A DNA stretch of 16,752 nt from Reticulascus tulasneorum (lineage: Eukaryota > Ascomycota > Sordariomycetes > Glomerellales > Reticulascaceae): assembly GCA_001557505.1 (NCBI GenBank), contig LSAX01000024.1, positions 1 to 16,752 of the forward strand, in the 5' to 3' direction. The position numbers were made by a program, and so were the translations under genes. The notes under the pieces are model-generated. The model had not been told where the DNA came from. It worked only from the letters and a program-made list of their open reading frames with translations, and did not search any database. Position 1 is the first letter of the stretch. Every line of letters begins with the position of its first letter. Below, in pieces: positions 1 through 7,878 of this stretch.

Positions 1-176
1 CAAGCTCTGTTTGAGATGGTAATTTATTAGAAACAAGTCATATTACAAGTATAGGAAATATATTATACACTAGTTATAGTTTATGATTGATAATAACTAG
101 TTTTATTCTTCTACTTGCTATGGTTGGTGCTATAGTTATCACGATCAAACAGAGCTTTCCCCGCTTTCAGCACTAG
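1..176 (+). CDS. nad6: NADH dehydrogenase subunit 6, C-terminal end (left copy, cut by window edge)
   Basis: Frame 3 (codons from base 3) encodes the end of ND6, the membrane subunit of respiratory complex I in the inner mitochondrial membrane. The last membrane helix contains LWLIITSF followed by LLLAMVGAIVIT, the hallmark ending of fungal ND6, then a short tail to TAG at 174-176. The UGA at 90-92 must be read as Trp. The N-terminal part lies outside the window on this side; the same protein is seen nearly whole on the other strand at 14930-15628. This copy keeps the GG of the VGA codons that the right copy has lost. Confidence 0.93.
2..157. repeat. 13-bp perfect inverted repeat within the nad6 3' end
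   Basis: AAGCTCTGTTTGA at 2-14 is matched by its exact reverse complement at 145-157, with 130 bases between. Both halves fall in nad6 coding sequence. The same pair occurs in the right arm near 14949 and at 15092-15104. It is GC-richer than its surroundings. Its role is unknown, and it may be chance. Confidence 0.7.
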
Positions 177-240
177 TCTAACTATAAAGTCAATTAGTAT
201 AATAGCTCTACCTTTAGGATTTGAAGCTTTTTCGTTAAGA

Positions 241-296
241 AATATAGAATATATTGGATATATAGAATATATTAAAAATATAGAATATATTGGATA
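241..296. repeat. Short direct repeat (20-bp unit, 36-bp period)
   Basis: A 20-base AT-rich unit beginning AATATAGAATAT occurs at 241-260 and again at 277-296, with a partial copy between. It lies between the nad6 stop and the ATG chosen for paralog A. In frame 1 it would encode repeated NIEYIGYI peptides. Confidence 0.85.
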
Positions 297-299
297 CAT

Positions 300-1600
300 A
301 TGTATTGTAATTCTTTTATTAAAAATTTTTTTTTCTATTCTCTTCTCTATTTTAGAAAAAAACATAGAGCAGAGCACTCTATTTCTATAGAAACTAAAAA
401 TCAAGAAGATATATGTTTATCTTTAGGAGAAAAAATTTTTATCTTATTAAAATGATCAATAAATATGTATTTATTAGGCTGATCTCTAAATTGTATGGAC
501 TATTTTTTAGTTTTTCCTTGATCTTATTATCTCTTATTAATTGTGGAATAATATTAATCTTAATTTTTAGCCGCAAACCTAAATTATATTTTGCTAATAT
601 CTTATTAAAAATAAAAAATGCTTTTATTAGGCTATGGTCTAATAAACGAATTTTTATTAAAATATTAATGTATAGTTATACAATAGGTTTTATGGTTCGT
701 TTTTTAAATAAATTAATTTTAATCCCCTTAAAGGACTAAAATTTCCGGATTTAGCTAACAATATGAAATTTTGTTTAGATACTACCTTATTCGTCTATTT
801 ATTTGGAGTAATGCATTTATCTTTATATGATATTTTTTATCTTAAATCAGGAACTAAACCTGTATCTCCTCCTGGATGAGGAATAGATGACTGCGTTGCT
901 TTTTGTTCCGCGGATGAAGTATTAAGCGTTAGGGAGTTAATAACTAAGTGGAGTAAACCTTTCTATTCATTACCCCCAGAAGGGTTAGAGGGAGCAGAAG
1001 CTATTAAAGATCTATTTATCACTGTAGCGGATGCCAAGGTACTTTCATTTTTATTTTCTAGTCAACAACATAGTATGCGTAGTCAATGAGAACAATTATA
1101 TGCTTTTACAAAAAACCACATGTTAACTCATATAAGGTAATCCTTATAAAGATATATATCTAAATGATGGACCTGAACTGAGCGTTTATTCTGTAAGTGG
1201 TACATTTAATACAAAAGAAGAAATGATTAATCATAATCGGGACTGTAATCCAGGTATACCCTGAGTAGGAGGTAGCGTAAGAGAAAGGCTTAATGAAGAG
1301 ATGTATAAATCTTTTATTCATGTAGCGGATATAAAGATGGTGCAAACTAGTACTATAGTGGAAAATAATACTAATTTTTATGTGATAAAAAGAGGGACTC
1401 ATCCAGTACGGTATGAACTTTATAATCCAAATAGTCGTCTTCATAGATTAAATACTATTTTCTTTAAACGTGGTGAGGATTATATACGATTAAATTTAGT
1501 TGGCCCCAGCATAGCTGCAAAAATTGAAGGAAATAATATAGCCTACATGGTTCATACGGAAAATCTTAGACATAAATATGAGATGCATAGGTTTAGATAA
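300..1600 (+). CDS. Uncharacterised mitochondrial membrane protein, paralog A (left copy, frame broken by indels)
   Basis: I do not recognise this protein. With UGA as Trp and about four one-base gaps allowed (near 535, 730, 1117 and 1142, each supported by the right arm) it reads as about 434 residues from ATG 300 to TAA 1598. Residues ~45-90 and ~120-170 are hydrophobic and probably hold four or so membrane segments, with motifs LLKWSxxMYLLGW (~49-61), NKLxLIPL (~137-144) and FPDLA (~149-153). The remaining ~260 residues look soluble and contain AKVLSFLFSSQQHSM (~246-260), WEQLYAF (~264-270), PWVGG (~322-326) and RYELYNP (~372-378). The protein ends KYEM-HRFR. It is a paralog of the ORFs at 2388-3783 and 16035-16752. 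The start is uncertain: frame 1 is also open through 136-387 and could add an N-terminus if another indel lies near 326-390. Confidence 0.82.
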
Positions 1601-1629
1601 TGAATATTTTTTACTTAAAAAATAATTCA
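1601..1629 (+). terminator. Hairpin just after the paralog A stop
   Basis: An AT-rich imperfect stem (TGAATATTTTT pairing with TAAAAAATAATTCA) follows the stop codon directly. Hairpins at gene ends in fungal mtDNA may mark RNA processing sites; that role is inferred here. Confidence 0.4.
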
Positions 1630-1746
1630 TATAATATAGAGTTAATTTGGCTTTTGTTTTAATACGGTATATAATAAATGTTGTAGACGTATTAGTGACG
1701 GAGTTGATAATTTCAATTATGAAGTTTTTTATTAAAAGTAATAATA

Positions 1747-1817
1747 GCAATCATAAGTTAATTGTAAGCTCATCCGTTTCCACCGGATAATTGTCGGTCC
1801 GAGCCCGACTGATTGTA
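1747..1817 (+). tRNA. trnG: tRNA-Gly(UCC), left copy
   Basis: A full cloverleaf folds: acceptor GCAATCA/TGATTGT, D stem AGTT/AGCT, anticodon stem ATCCG/CGGAT around loop TTTCCAC (anticodon UCC), T stem GTCGG/CCGAC. The D loop is one G shorter than in the right copy, which has the usual GG, so this copy probably carries a one-base error. Confidence 0.92.
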
Positions 1818-1872
1818 TTCTATTAAATTTAAATTTATATTTCCAGTGGTAGTTATTTGGGAGGTTAAATTA

Positions 1873-1944
1873 GAGAGATTAACTCAATGGTAGAGTGACT
1901 GTTTTACACACAGTAGGCTAAGTGTTCAAATCACTTATCTCTTA
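1873..1944 (+). tRNA. trnV: tRNA-Val(UAC), left copy
   Basis: Acceptor GAGAGAT/ATCTCTT, D stem ACTC/GAGT with loop AATGGTA, anticodon stem ACTGT/ACAGT around TTTACAC (anticodon UAC), T stem AAGTG/CACTT. All arms are well paired. Confidence 0.95.
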
Positions 1945-2026
1945 TTTTAATTTATATTGTTTATAAAATTCATATACTTCATAATTAAATTTGGATAATA
2001 TAATATATATGAAATTATTAAAAAAA

Positions 2027-2099
2027 AAGAGTGTAGTTTAATTGGTAATAGCATGGAGCTTCAACCTCCAAATTCTTAGTTCAAGTCTGAGTACTCTTG
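2027..2099 (+). tRNA. trnW: tRNA-Trp(UCA), left copy
   Basis: Acceptor AAGAGTG/TACTCTT, anticodon stem TGGAG/CTCCA around loop CTTCAAC (anticodon UCA), T stem CTTAG/CTGAG. The UCA anticodon reads both UGA and UGG, which matches the in-frame UGA codons in all the proteins of this window (translation table 4). Confidence 0.95.
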
Positions 2100-2128
2100 T
2101 CTATAAGTTTTTAGTTGATTTTATATAA

Positions 2129-2199
2129 GCTTTTATAGCTCAATGGTAGAGCCTAATACTGTTAATATTATGATAGATGTTCGATTCATCTTAAAGGCT
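2129..2199 (+). tRNA. trnN: tRNA-Asn(GUU), left copy
   Basis: Acceptor GCTTTTA/TAAAGGC, D stem GCTC/GAGC, anticodon stem TAATA/TATTA around loop CTGTTAA (anticodon GUU), T stem AGATG/CATCT. It lies about 30 bases after tRNA-Trp. Confidence 0.95.
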
Positions 2200-2223
2200 T
2201 TTGTATATATTTCAAATAATTTA

Positions 2224-2296
2224 AATTTTTTTGACTTAATGGTTAAAGTGCATTTTTGATAAGAATGATATCCAAGTTCGATTCTTGGAAGAATTA
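2224..2296 (+). tRNA. trnI: tRNA-Ile(GAU), left copy
   Basis: Acceptor AATTTTT/AAGAATT, D stem ACTT/AAGT, anticodon stem CATTT/GAATG around loop TTGATAA (anticodon GAU), T stem CCAAG/CTTGG. This copy has seven Ts before the D arm and the right copy six; six gives the standard spacing. Confidence 0.92.
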
Positions 2297-2387
2297 AAGT
2301 ATATACCAATATAATAATATATACTTAACGCTTGGCTCATTGTTAAATAAATTTAATTATACTTTTTCAAAACATAAATACTTATAT

Positions 2388-3783
2388 ATGATATTAACTA
2401 CTTTTCTAATAATTAATCCTTTCATTATAAATTAGGCATTGATATACTTTTTGATTATATCCCACAGTTCTTCGAATATAAAGACATAACTATATCTTTA
2501 ATTAACATGTTACTTTGATCGTCATGATTTATTTCTACTATTTTCTTTTTTCAAGAAAGAAGAAATATACTAGATAAACGTATTAAAGGAGAAAAATTAG
2601 TACCTTTAACTTGAAAAAAGAAGTTACTTATGCTATTAAAATGATCTTTTATTATGTATTTAATAGGTTGATGTTTAAATTCAATTGAAATTTTAAATAG
2701 CCTTCCTTATTATTTGTATATTCTACTATTATTAATAATAATAAACGTAATTTCAAATTTTATTTTTTTTTACTATTTATGGGTATAATAACAGAATATC
2801 TTGATAAAATTTGATCAAATAAATGATTATTTATACAAATGTATATGTATATACATAATTGCAATTTTACTTCGTTTTTTTAATAAACTTTATATTATTC
2901 CACTAATAGCTCAAGTTTTCCCGGATTTAGCTGATAGTATGGCTTGTTGTTTAAATATTACAATATTTCTTTATTTATTTGAAGAAAACTTTAATATTTT
3001 TTTTAAAGATGGTTTTATAACATATTTAAGACTCATTTAGATGATTATTCACCTTATATTCATTATCTTCAAGAACCCGGAAGAGCCACTACTCCTCCAA
3101 ATGACATGATTAATGTAGTATACCCTAATACTAATCAAATGCCTATTGGGTTTTTTTATGGAACAGGTAATATTGATCCCGGAGTTTTTACTTCAAATGA
3201 TAGAGAAATTCTTGGGTATTTTGCTAATGCTCGTGCACATTTTAGAGCACACGAGGCGGGTTTATTAAAAGATTTATATGCTGTTTCTACAGATTCTAAT
3301 GCACATGTATCTTTCCTTATTCCATATCATACTATATTTAGTACTGCGAATATGACTTCTTTGACATCAATTTATATGTTTACCGGTTCCTTTGAAAGAT
3401 TAGAAGACATGATTGCTTATAATGATTCAATTTTTCCTCCTGTACCTTGAATAGGTAGTGAAGAAACTGTAAATGGTATAACAAGACATATATCTCATAT
3501 GTTAATAGAAGATGTAAAATTACCTCATACTGTTAGGATAATAGCTAACAACGAGAATTTTTTTGTAAAAGTTCCGGCTGATTGAGGTTTCAGATATGAA
3601 CTTTATAACCCTCACAAAGTAAGTCATCAAAACCGGCTAATCTTTTATAAACAGGGTGCTAGCAAAATAGAGACAGAAATAGTTTCTCCTCCTTTTACTC
3701 CAATAAATAAAGGATCTGTAATAATACATTTACTTAATGAACATCATCTTAGAAAGAAATATGAAATGCCGGAAATAAGATAA
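2388..3783 (+). CDS. Uncharacterised mitochondrial membrane protein, paralog B (left copy, frame broken by indels)
   Basis: Unrecognised; same family as 300-1600 and 16035-16752. When left and right arms are compared it reads as about 466 residues from ATG 2388 to TAA 3781. Left-arm gaps lie near 2430 (one A), 2762-2771 (one T), 2843 (two bases) and 3020 (one A). Hydrophobic segments lie at about residues 1-20, 38-56, 83-100, 108-136 and 151-198, with motifs LLKWSFIMYLIGW (~83-95), NKLYIIPLIA (~167-176), FPDLADSM (~179-186) and YLFEENF (~197-203). The C-terminal ~250 residues look soluble, with NARAHFRAHEAGLLKDLYAV (~282-301), PWIGSEETV (~355-363) and WGFRYELYNPH (~401-411), ending KKYEMPEIR. 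It lacks the SQxHxM motif of A and C. The long uninterrupted stretch 3046-3783 is unbroken once UGA is read as Trp. Confidence 0.85.
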
Positions 3784-3815
3784 TAAATTTTAATTTAATA
3801 AAGAATTAAAATTTA
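3784..3815 (+). terminator. Hairpin directly after the paralog B stop
   Basis: A perfect 12-bp stem (TAAATTTTAATT 3784-3795 with AATTAAAATTTA 3804-3815) and an 8-base loop follow TAA 3781-3783 immediately. It may be a transcript end or processing signal; the role is inferred. Confidence 0.5.
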
Positions 3816-4070
3816 TAGAAGTATTAATAATAATAAGTATATTAAAAAATAGGTTAATATATCAACAACTGGTTTATCTAAGTTAGAATATAAAGAATTG
3901 CCTTAATTAAGGTAATTATTATTTTTCTTACTTATACATAAGAAAAAATTATGCGTGGCTTAAAAGGTTTTTAATATTTTATTATATGAAAAATAAACCT
4001 AAAGTTCCAGGATTTAGTAGGTTAAAATGTATCCTTATTAAGGATACATTTGGCGTTTAGTTCGTCAAAA
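3816..4070 (+). other. Intergenic spacer with three hairpins, paralog B to tRNA-Ser
   Basis: I see no gene here. Three stem-loops stand out: 3896-3917 (near-perfect palindrome around CCTTAATTAAGG), 3922-3947 (9-bp stem TTTTTCTTA/TAAGAAAAA) and 4025-4051 (perfect 12-bp stem AAATGTATCCTT/AAGGATACATTT with a 3-base loop). All three recur in the right arm at about 11055-11210. Confidence 0.7.
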
Positions 4071-4155
4071 AGAGAATTGGCTGAGTGGTCTAAAGCGGTT
4101 AACTTGAGTCTAATTGTGATGAAAATCACCGTGGGTTCGAATCCTGCATTCTCTG
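4071..4155 (+). tRNA. trnS(uga): tRNA-Ser(UGA), left copy
   Basis: A class II tRNA with a long variable arm (GTGAT/ATCAC around GAAA). Acceptor AGAGAAT/ATTCTCT, anticodon loop CTTGAGT (anticodon UGA), T loop TTCGAAT. The anticodon stem GTTAA/CTAAT has one A-C mismatch and a G-T pair in both arms, so the mismatch is real in the template or systematic. Confidence 0.9.
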
Positions 4156-4356
4156 TATTTAGAAGATCTTGCTTCTTTTTAAACAAATATTAATTAAAAA
4201 TATAGGATAAAGAGTAATAAAAAAATCATTCCTATTGTATCTTACTCTAATGCTTATAATGATAAACCTAAAATTTATAAAGAAAATTCTAATAAATCAG
4301 GTAAGCTATATAAAAATAAACTATTTTAGTAATTATAAATCAAATTAGTATAGACA

Positions 4357-4428
4357 CAGATTAGGTCCGGATGGTTAGGAACTCCTTTTGGGTAGGAGAA
4401 TAGTTCAGTTCAAATCTGAATAATCTGA
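4357..4428 (+). tRNA. trnP: tRNA-Pro(UGG), left copy
   Basis: Acceptor CAGATTA/TAATCTG, anticodon stem CTCCT/AGGAG around loop TTTGGGT (anticodon UGG), T stem TTCAG/CTGAA. It sits directly upstream of rnl, its usual place in Pezizomycotina. Confidence 0.93.
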
Positions 4429-4599
4429 AATAAAGTAATATGAATGTAAATTTATGTAACCTGAGACTATAAATAGGAAATTTATATAAAAATTTAAATA
4501 ATAAAAAGAAAAAAAATCTTATGTTTTTAAAGGAATATATAATACCTAGATTTAATAGAAATGTAACGGATATAGAATATATATATATATATATTTTAT

Positions 4600-7078
4600 A
4601 TATAAGTATATAAAGAAATTATTAAGGATATCTAAGCTATGTATTAAAGAGTAATTAAATTTATTTATTTTAATTTAATCATAAAATATATACTCTAAGA
4701 GAAATCAAATAATTAACGAAGTGAATTGAAATATCTTAGTAACTTTAGGAAAAGAAATCAAAAGAGATTCTATTATTAGCGTGAGTGAAAATAGAACAGC
4801 CTATAATTTAATAAGTAAATGGTCAAAAACTGTTTGAATTTAATGGGGAACCTTCCTCAAAGGCTAAATATAATACATAAGCAATAGTGAACAGAGTACC
4901 GTGAGGGAATTTGATTTGAAATAGTAATTTTATAAGCAGTTCAAGCTAAATTAGTAAGTAAGAACGTACCTTTTGCATAATGGGTCACCTAGTTAACATT
5001 AGATGCGAGTATAAGCGTAGATAAACCAATCATTAAAATAATGAAAAGTGTCTAAAGTTAGACCCGAAGCCTGGTGATTTTACCATGATCAGGATTATAA
5101 AAGTCCGAACGGTATATCGTAGCAAAGATATCCGAAGAATCGTGGTAGGTAAGTGAAAGACAACACTGACTAGGATAGCTGGTTTTCTGCGAAACCTATA
5201 ACAGTAGGCAATCTGAGTAACATCTTAGCAGGTACAGAATTTAATCTCAGGCAAGATATAAAAAATTTTAAAGTTATTTTTTAAGTAATTATAAAACTAT
5301 ATTTTTATTTTGTGCATATCGGGGGATCGTGATGATTTTATCGGTGAGTATGTAGACTCGGAATGGCAAAGATGGATCTTGGATTATCGGACATAGAATG
5401 ATAAGGTTGTATGTCAAAAGGGAAACAGCCCAGAAAAGAGTTAAGGTTCCAAAATTATTAGTTAAGTGAAATTAAGAAGTTTTTATTAAAGTCGACAAGG
5501 AGATGGGCTTAGAAGCAGTCATAATTTGAAGATCTCGTAGCAGAGCGCTTGTTAAGGTTTAAAAGCATCAAAAATTTAACGGATCTAAACTATATACCGA
5601 CACCTTGTCCATATTTTACTATATATAAATATATTATCGTAATTTTATGGGGTAGCAGAACATTGAATTAAATTAAGATATTTCTTTTTTAAAGAAATAT
5701 ATAAGAATTCAAGTGAGAATGGTGACATGAGTAACGAATAAGAAGGAAAAAAAATCCTCCGCCTAAAGCTTATGGCTCTAATTAAGTAACGGCCTCTAAG
5801 TTTAAATCTAAAGGTTTGAACGATGAGTAAATCTTTTTTTACTAATTGACAACATTTCTAAGTGAAGAATGTGCTGGAAAAAAAGTAAATAATATTATAT
5901 GAAACACAATAAACTCAATAGATGAGTGGAGTAAAAAATATGAGAAAATAACCGTACCTAGAAACTGAAACAAGTAAGTTAGTAGAGAATACGAAGGCGT
6001 AAATGAGATAACAATCATAAAGGAACTCGGCAAATTGACTACCGTAACTTCGGGATAAGGAGAGCTCATTAATCTTGATTAATATCAAGTAAAAAGGAAG
6101 AAGCATAAAATAATGTTGTACGACTGTTTAATTAAAACACAGCACTTCGCTAAAAGATGAAAAATCTAAGTATTGAGTGTGATGTCTGCCCGATCCCGGC
6201 TGGTTAACAGAGAAATCAAATTGGGTAAAAAAATTTGGTTTTGACGGAACCCCGGTTAATGGCGGCCTTAACGTGAGGGTCCTAAGGTAGCGAAATGCCT
6301 TGGCCGTTAAATGCGGTCTTGCATGAATGATGTAACGATACAACAGCTGTCTCTATGATTGACTCAGTGAAATTGGAATAGCTGTGCAGATACAGTTTAC
6401 CTCTAGTTAGACGAGAAGACCCTATGCAGCTTTACTGTTACTAATTATAAAGTATGGCTAAAAAGATTTTAGATTATAAGGTATATTGATAAAATAAAAA
6501 TGAAAATCCTTTATTATTTTACCATATTTCAGAATTTATCCTTATTTCTTTTGAAGTAAGAGTTAACCTAGTTTAACTTATTTAATATAAGTAGCCTTAG
6601 GGAAGGAACTATTGTTAGGAGACAGTTTATGTGGGGCACAGACCCCATAAAGAGTAAATGGGTGTGTCTAAAAATTAGATGTTATGAGGATTGAATTATA
6701 ATTATGTTTAATTACATGTTGTAAGGATTGAATTATATAGATGTTTTGTGATTTTATGTAGTTTTACTTTATTTTATCTTATACAATTGTGCATACCCAC
6801 CGTAATTTTTTTATTATCGCGTGGGTTATGTATCGAAGTTAGGTAAGATTTTATCTAAAAAGAAATTAGAAGTAGAGAGAAAATATTATGAATTTTTTTT
6901 CTAATATTTTTATATTATTACATCGTAATAATTATGTATAATACTTAAAAAGCTCAACGGCTAAATCTTGCCTTACTGTTTGATTAACAACAAATCTTAC
7001 AGTTGCGTAAGCAGGGCATAGGATCACAAGATGCAAAAAGGAAAGATCTTGGATTATTGGAAAAGCTACGCTAGGGAT
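4600..7078 (+). rRNA. rnl: Large subunit rRNA, 5' exon to the L2449 site (left copy, 3' end missing)
   Basis: This is the mitochondrial 23S-like rRNA of the ribosomal large subunit. Landmarks in order: GAGTGAAAATAG and GGGGAACCTTCC (domain I); AGTACCGTGAGGGAA; GCGTACC-like CGTACCTTTTGCATAATGGGTC; AGACCCGAAGCC; GATAGCTGGTTTTC (domain II); CGTAGCAGAGCGC; GGGGTAGCAGAACATT; ACGGCCTCTAAG; CTAAGGTAGCGAAATGCCTTG (6280-6302, trimmed in text); and ACGAGAAGACCCTATGCAGC (domain V). It ends GCTACGCTAGGGAT at 7078, exactly the last base before the known L2449 intron site. The 3' exon, with the rest of domain V and the sarcin-ricin domain VI, is absent from the window. The 5' end is estimated from the first domain I match near 4605 and could be off by tens of bases. 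Confidence 0.95.
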
Positions 7079-7587
7079 GTTTGTCCTTCAATAATTTTAA
7101 TTATTGATAACATATTGGGTTAATTTCAAGAATTACTTATATAAGTAAATTTGAAGCGAAATTTATCTTAGCATAAAAATATGAGATAAAATCGTTCAAC
7201 GACTATAAGGTGAGTTATGCTAACAATAATCCTTTTTAACACCAACATTTTATTATGTATACTTACGAAAAAAAATAAAATTAAATCAAATCTTAGATAA
7301 CTATGCAAAGAAAAATACAAATCTTCATATTTTTGATTCTAACCTTAATAATAAGTATAAGTTAATGCCTTTTAATACTAGAACAAGTGATGTAGGAAAA
7401 ATTAGATATTTACCTCCAGTATCTAAAGAATGAAAAAATACTATCTATTCATTTTATAAAAATAGAGTTAAAAATGTACACATGGATACTATCAATAAAA
7501 TTTCAAAATTATTTTAATTATATTTTAAAAATGATAGATTTATTGATTCTAAAAACGGAGCATATAAAAAAGACGTTTTATTTTTGT
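7079..7587 (+). other. Group I intron at rnl L2449, 5' portion with rps3 (left copy, truncated)
   Basis: The exon ends in T before the intron, as group I introns require. Exon AGGGAT (7073-7078) can pair with GTCCTT (7083-7088) in the intron to form P1 with the U-G pair at the splice site. GTTCAACGACTA (about 7194-7205) matches the conserved R box (5' strand of P7). rps3 begins at 7217, in the position expected for the P8 loop of the group IA intron of Pezizomycotina. The S box, P9 and 3' splice site are missing because the sequence folds back. No LAGLIDADG or GIY-YIG endonuclease is seen. Confidence 0.85.
7217..7587 (+). CDS. rps3: Mitochondrial ribosomal protein S3, N-terminal part (left copy, truncated by fold-back)
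   Basis: rps3 encodes a small-subunit ribosomal protein and in Pezizomycotina usually sits inside the rnl L2449 intron, as here. ATG 7217 starts the reading. The segment at 7361-7500 contains PPVSKEWKNTIYSFYKN, close to the conserved K/REWxNSIYxYNKN box of fungal mitochondrial Rps3, followed by a degraded NKII-x-YFNLYFKN-like stretch near 7495-7534. UGA 7430-7432 is the Trp of KEW. A net two-base loss near 7243-7256 relative to the right arm breaks the frame close to the start, and another indel lies near 7505-7520. The C-terminal half, normally basic and KH-like, is not present because the sequence turns back at about 7588. Confidence 0.78.
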
Positions 7588-7624
7588 AATAAAATAGAAA
7601 CGCCTAGTAAGAATCAATAAATCT
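7536..7624. repeat. Fold-back tip of the palindrome
   Basis: A 15-base perfect inverted match (7536-7550 with 7610-7624) encloses the turn. Inside it, 7574-7584 pairs imperfectly with 7591-7602 around a loop of a few bases centred near 7588, so there is no unique spacer. Left of the tip the sequence reads on as plausible rps3 coding sequence. Right of it the complementary copy lacks blocks of bases. Confidence 0.85.
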
Positions 7625-7878
7625 GAATTATTTTATTTGTATTAATAGTATCCATGTGTACATTTTTAACTCTATTTTTATAAATGAATAGCATTCTTTA
7701 GATACTGGAGGTAGTTTAGTATTAACATTAACTTATACTTATTATTAAGGTTAGAATCAAAAATATGAAGATTTGTATTTTTCTTTGCATAGTTATCTAA
7801 GATTTGATTTAATTTTATTTTTTTTCGTAAGTATACATAATAAAAATGTTGGGTGTTAAAAAGGATTATTGTTAGCAT
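7589..7878 (-). CDS. rps3: Mitochondrial ribosomal protein S3, N-terminal part (right copy, truncated and gapped)
   Basis: Minus-strand copy starting at ATG 7876-7878. Its first ~50 codons (MLTIILFNTQHF... through NLNNKYKLM) are open, whereas the left copy is broken there. It then loses about 30 bases that the left copy has at 7380-7410, about 20 more before 7661, and most of the bases next to the tip, so the EWxN box is destroyed. The two copies together suggest one intact gene in the source DNA. Confidence 0.72.

Larger units (their letters stand above)
1..7587 (+). repeat. Left arm of a ~7.5 kb inverted repeat (palindrome)
   Basis: The whole segment reappears in reverse complement at 7589-15105. 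Base 1 pairs with base 15105, so the arm reaches the window edge and its true outer end is not visible. It contains the nad6 tail, paralog A, tRNAs Gly/Val/Trp/Asn/Ile, paralog B, tRNAs Ser(UGA) and Pro, truncated rnl and the start of the rps3-bearing intron. The two arms are the same sequence apart from scattered one- to four-base indels, often in homopolymers, and larger gaps next to the centre. Confidence 0.97.

Noticed and set aside
111..404. Open frame on the minus strand opposite the nad6 end and the paralog A start, with its mirror at 14807-15025
   Set aside because: It is the reverse of real coding sequence plus the AT repeat; nad6 motifs are clear on the other strand.
1160..1750. Minus-strand open frames opposite paralog A, and the mirror at 13673-13942 plus
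   Set aside because: They overlap the conserved C-terminal region of A, which aligns with B and C in the sense frame; the antisense frames show no family resemblance.
300..3783. Polymerase genes from an integrated linear mitochondrial plasmid
   Set aside because: No DNA polymerase B or phage-type RNA polymerase motifs appear, and the proteins are mainly membrane segments plus a short soluble domain.
3816..4070. CRISPR-like array or tandem repeat array
   Set aside because: Only unrelated hairpins are present, with no regularly spaced direct repeats.
5842..6343. Minus-strand open frames
   Set aside because: They lie within conserved domain IV-V sequence of rnl.
7079..7587. Homing endonuclease in the intron
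   Set aside because: No LAGLIDADG or GIY-YIG motif is seen; the ORF matches the Rps3 EWxN/IYxxxKN box instead.
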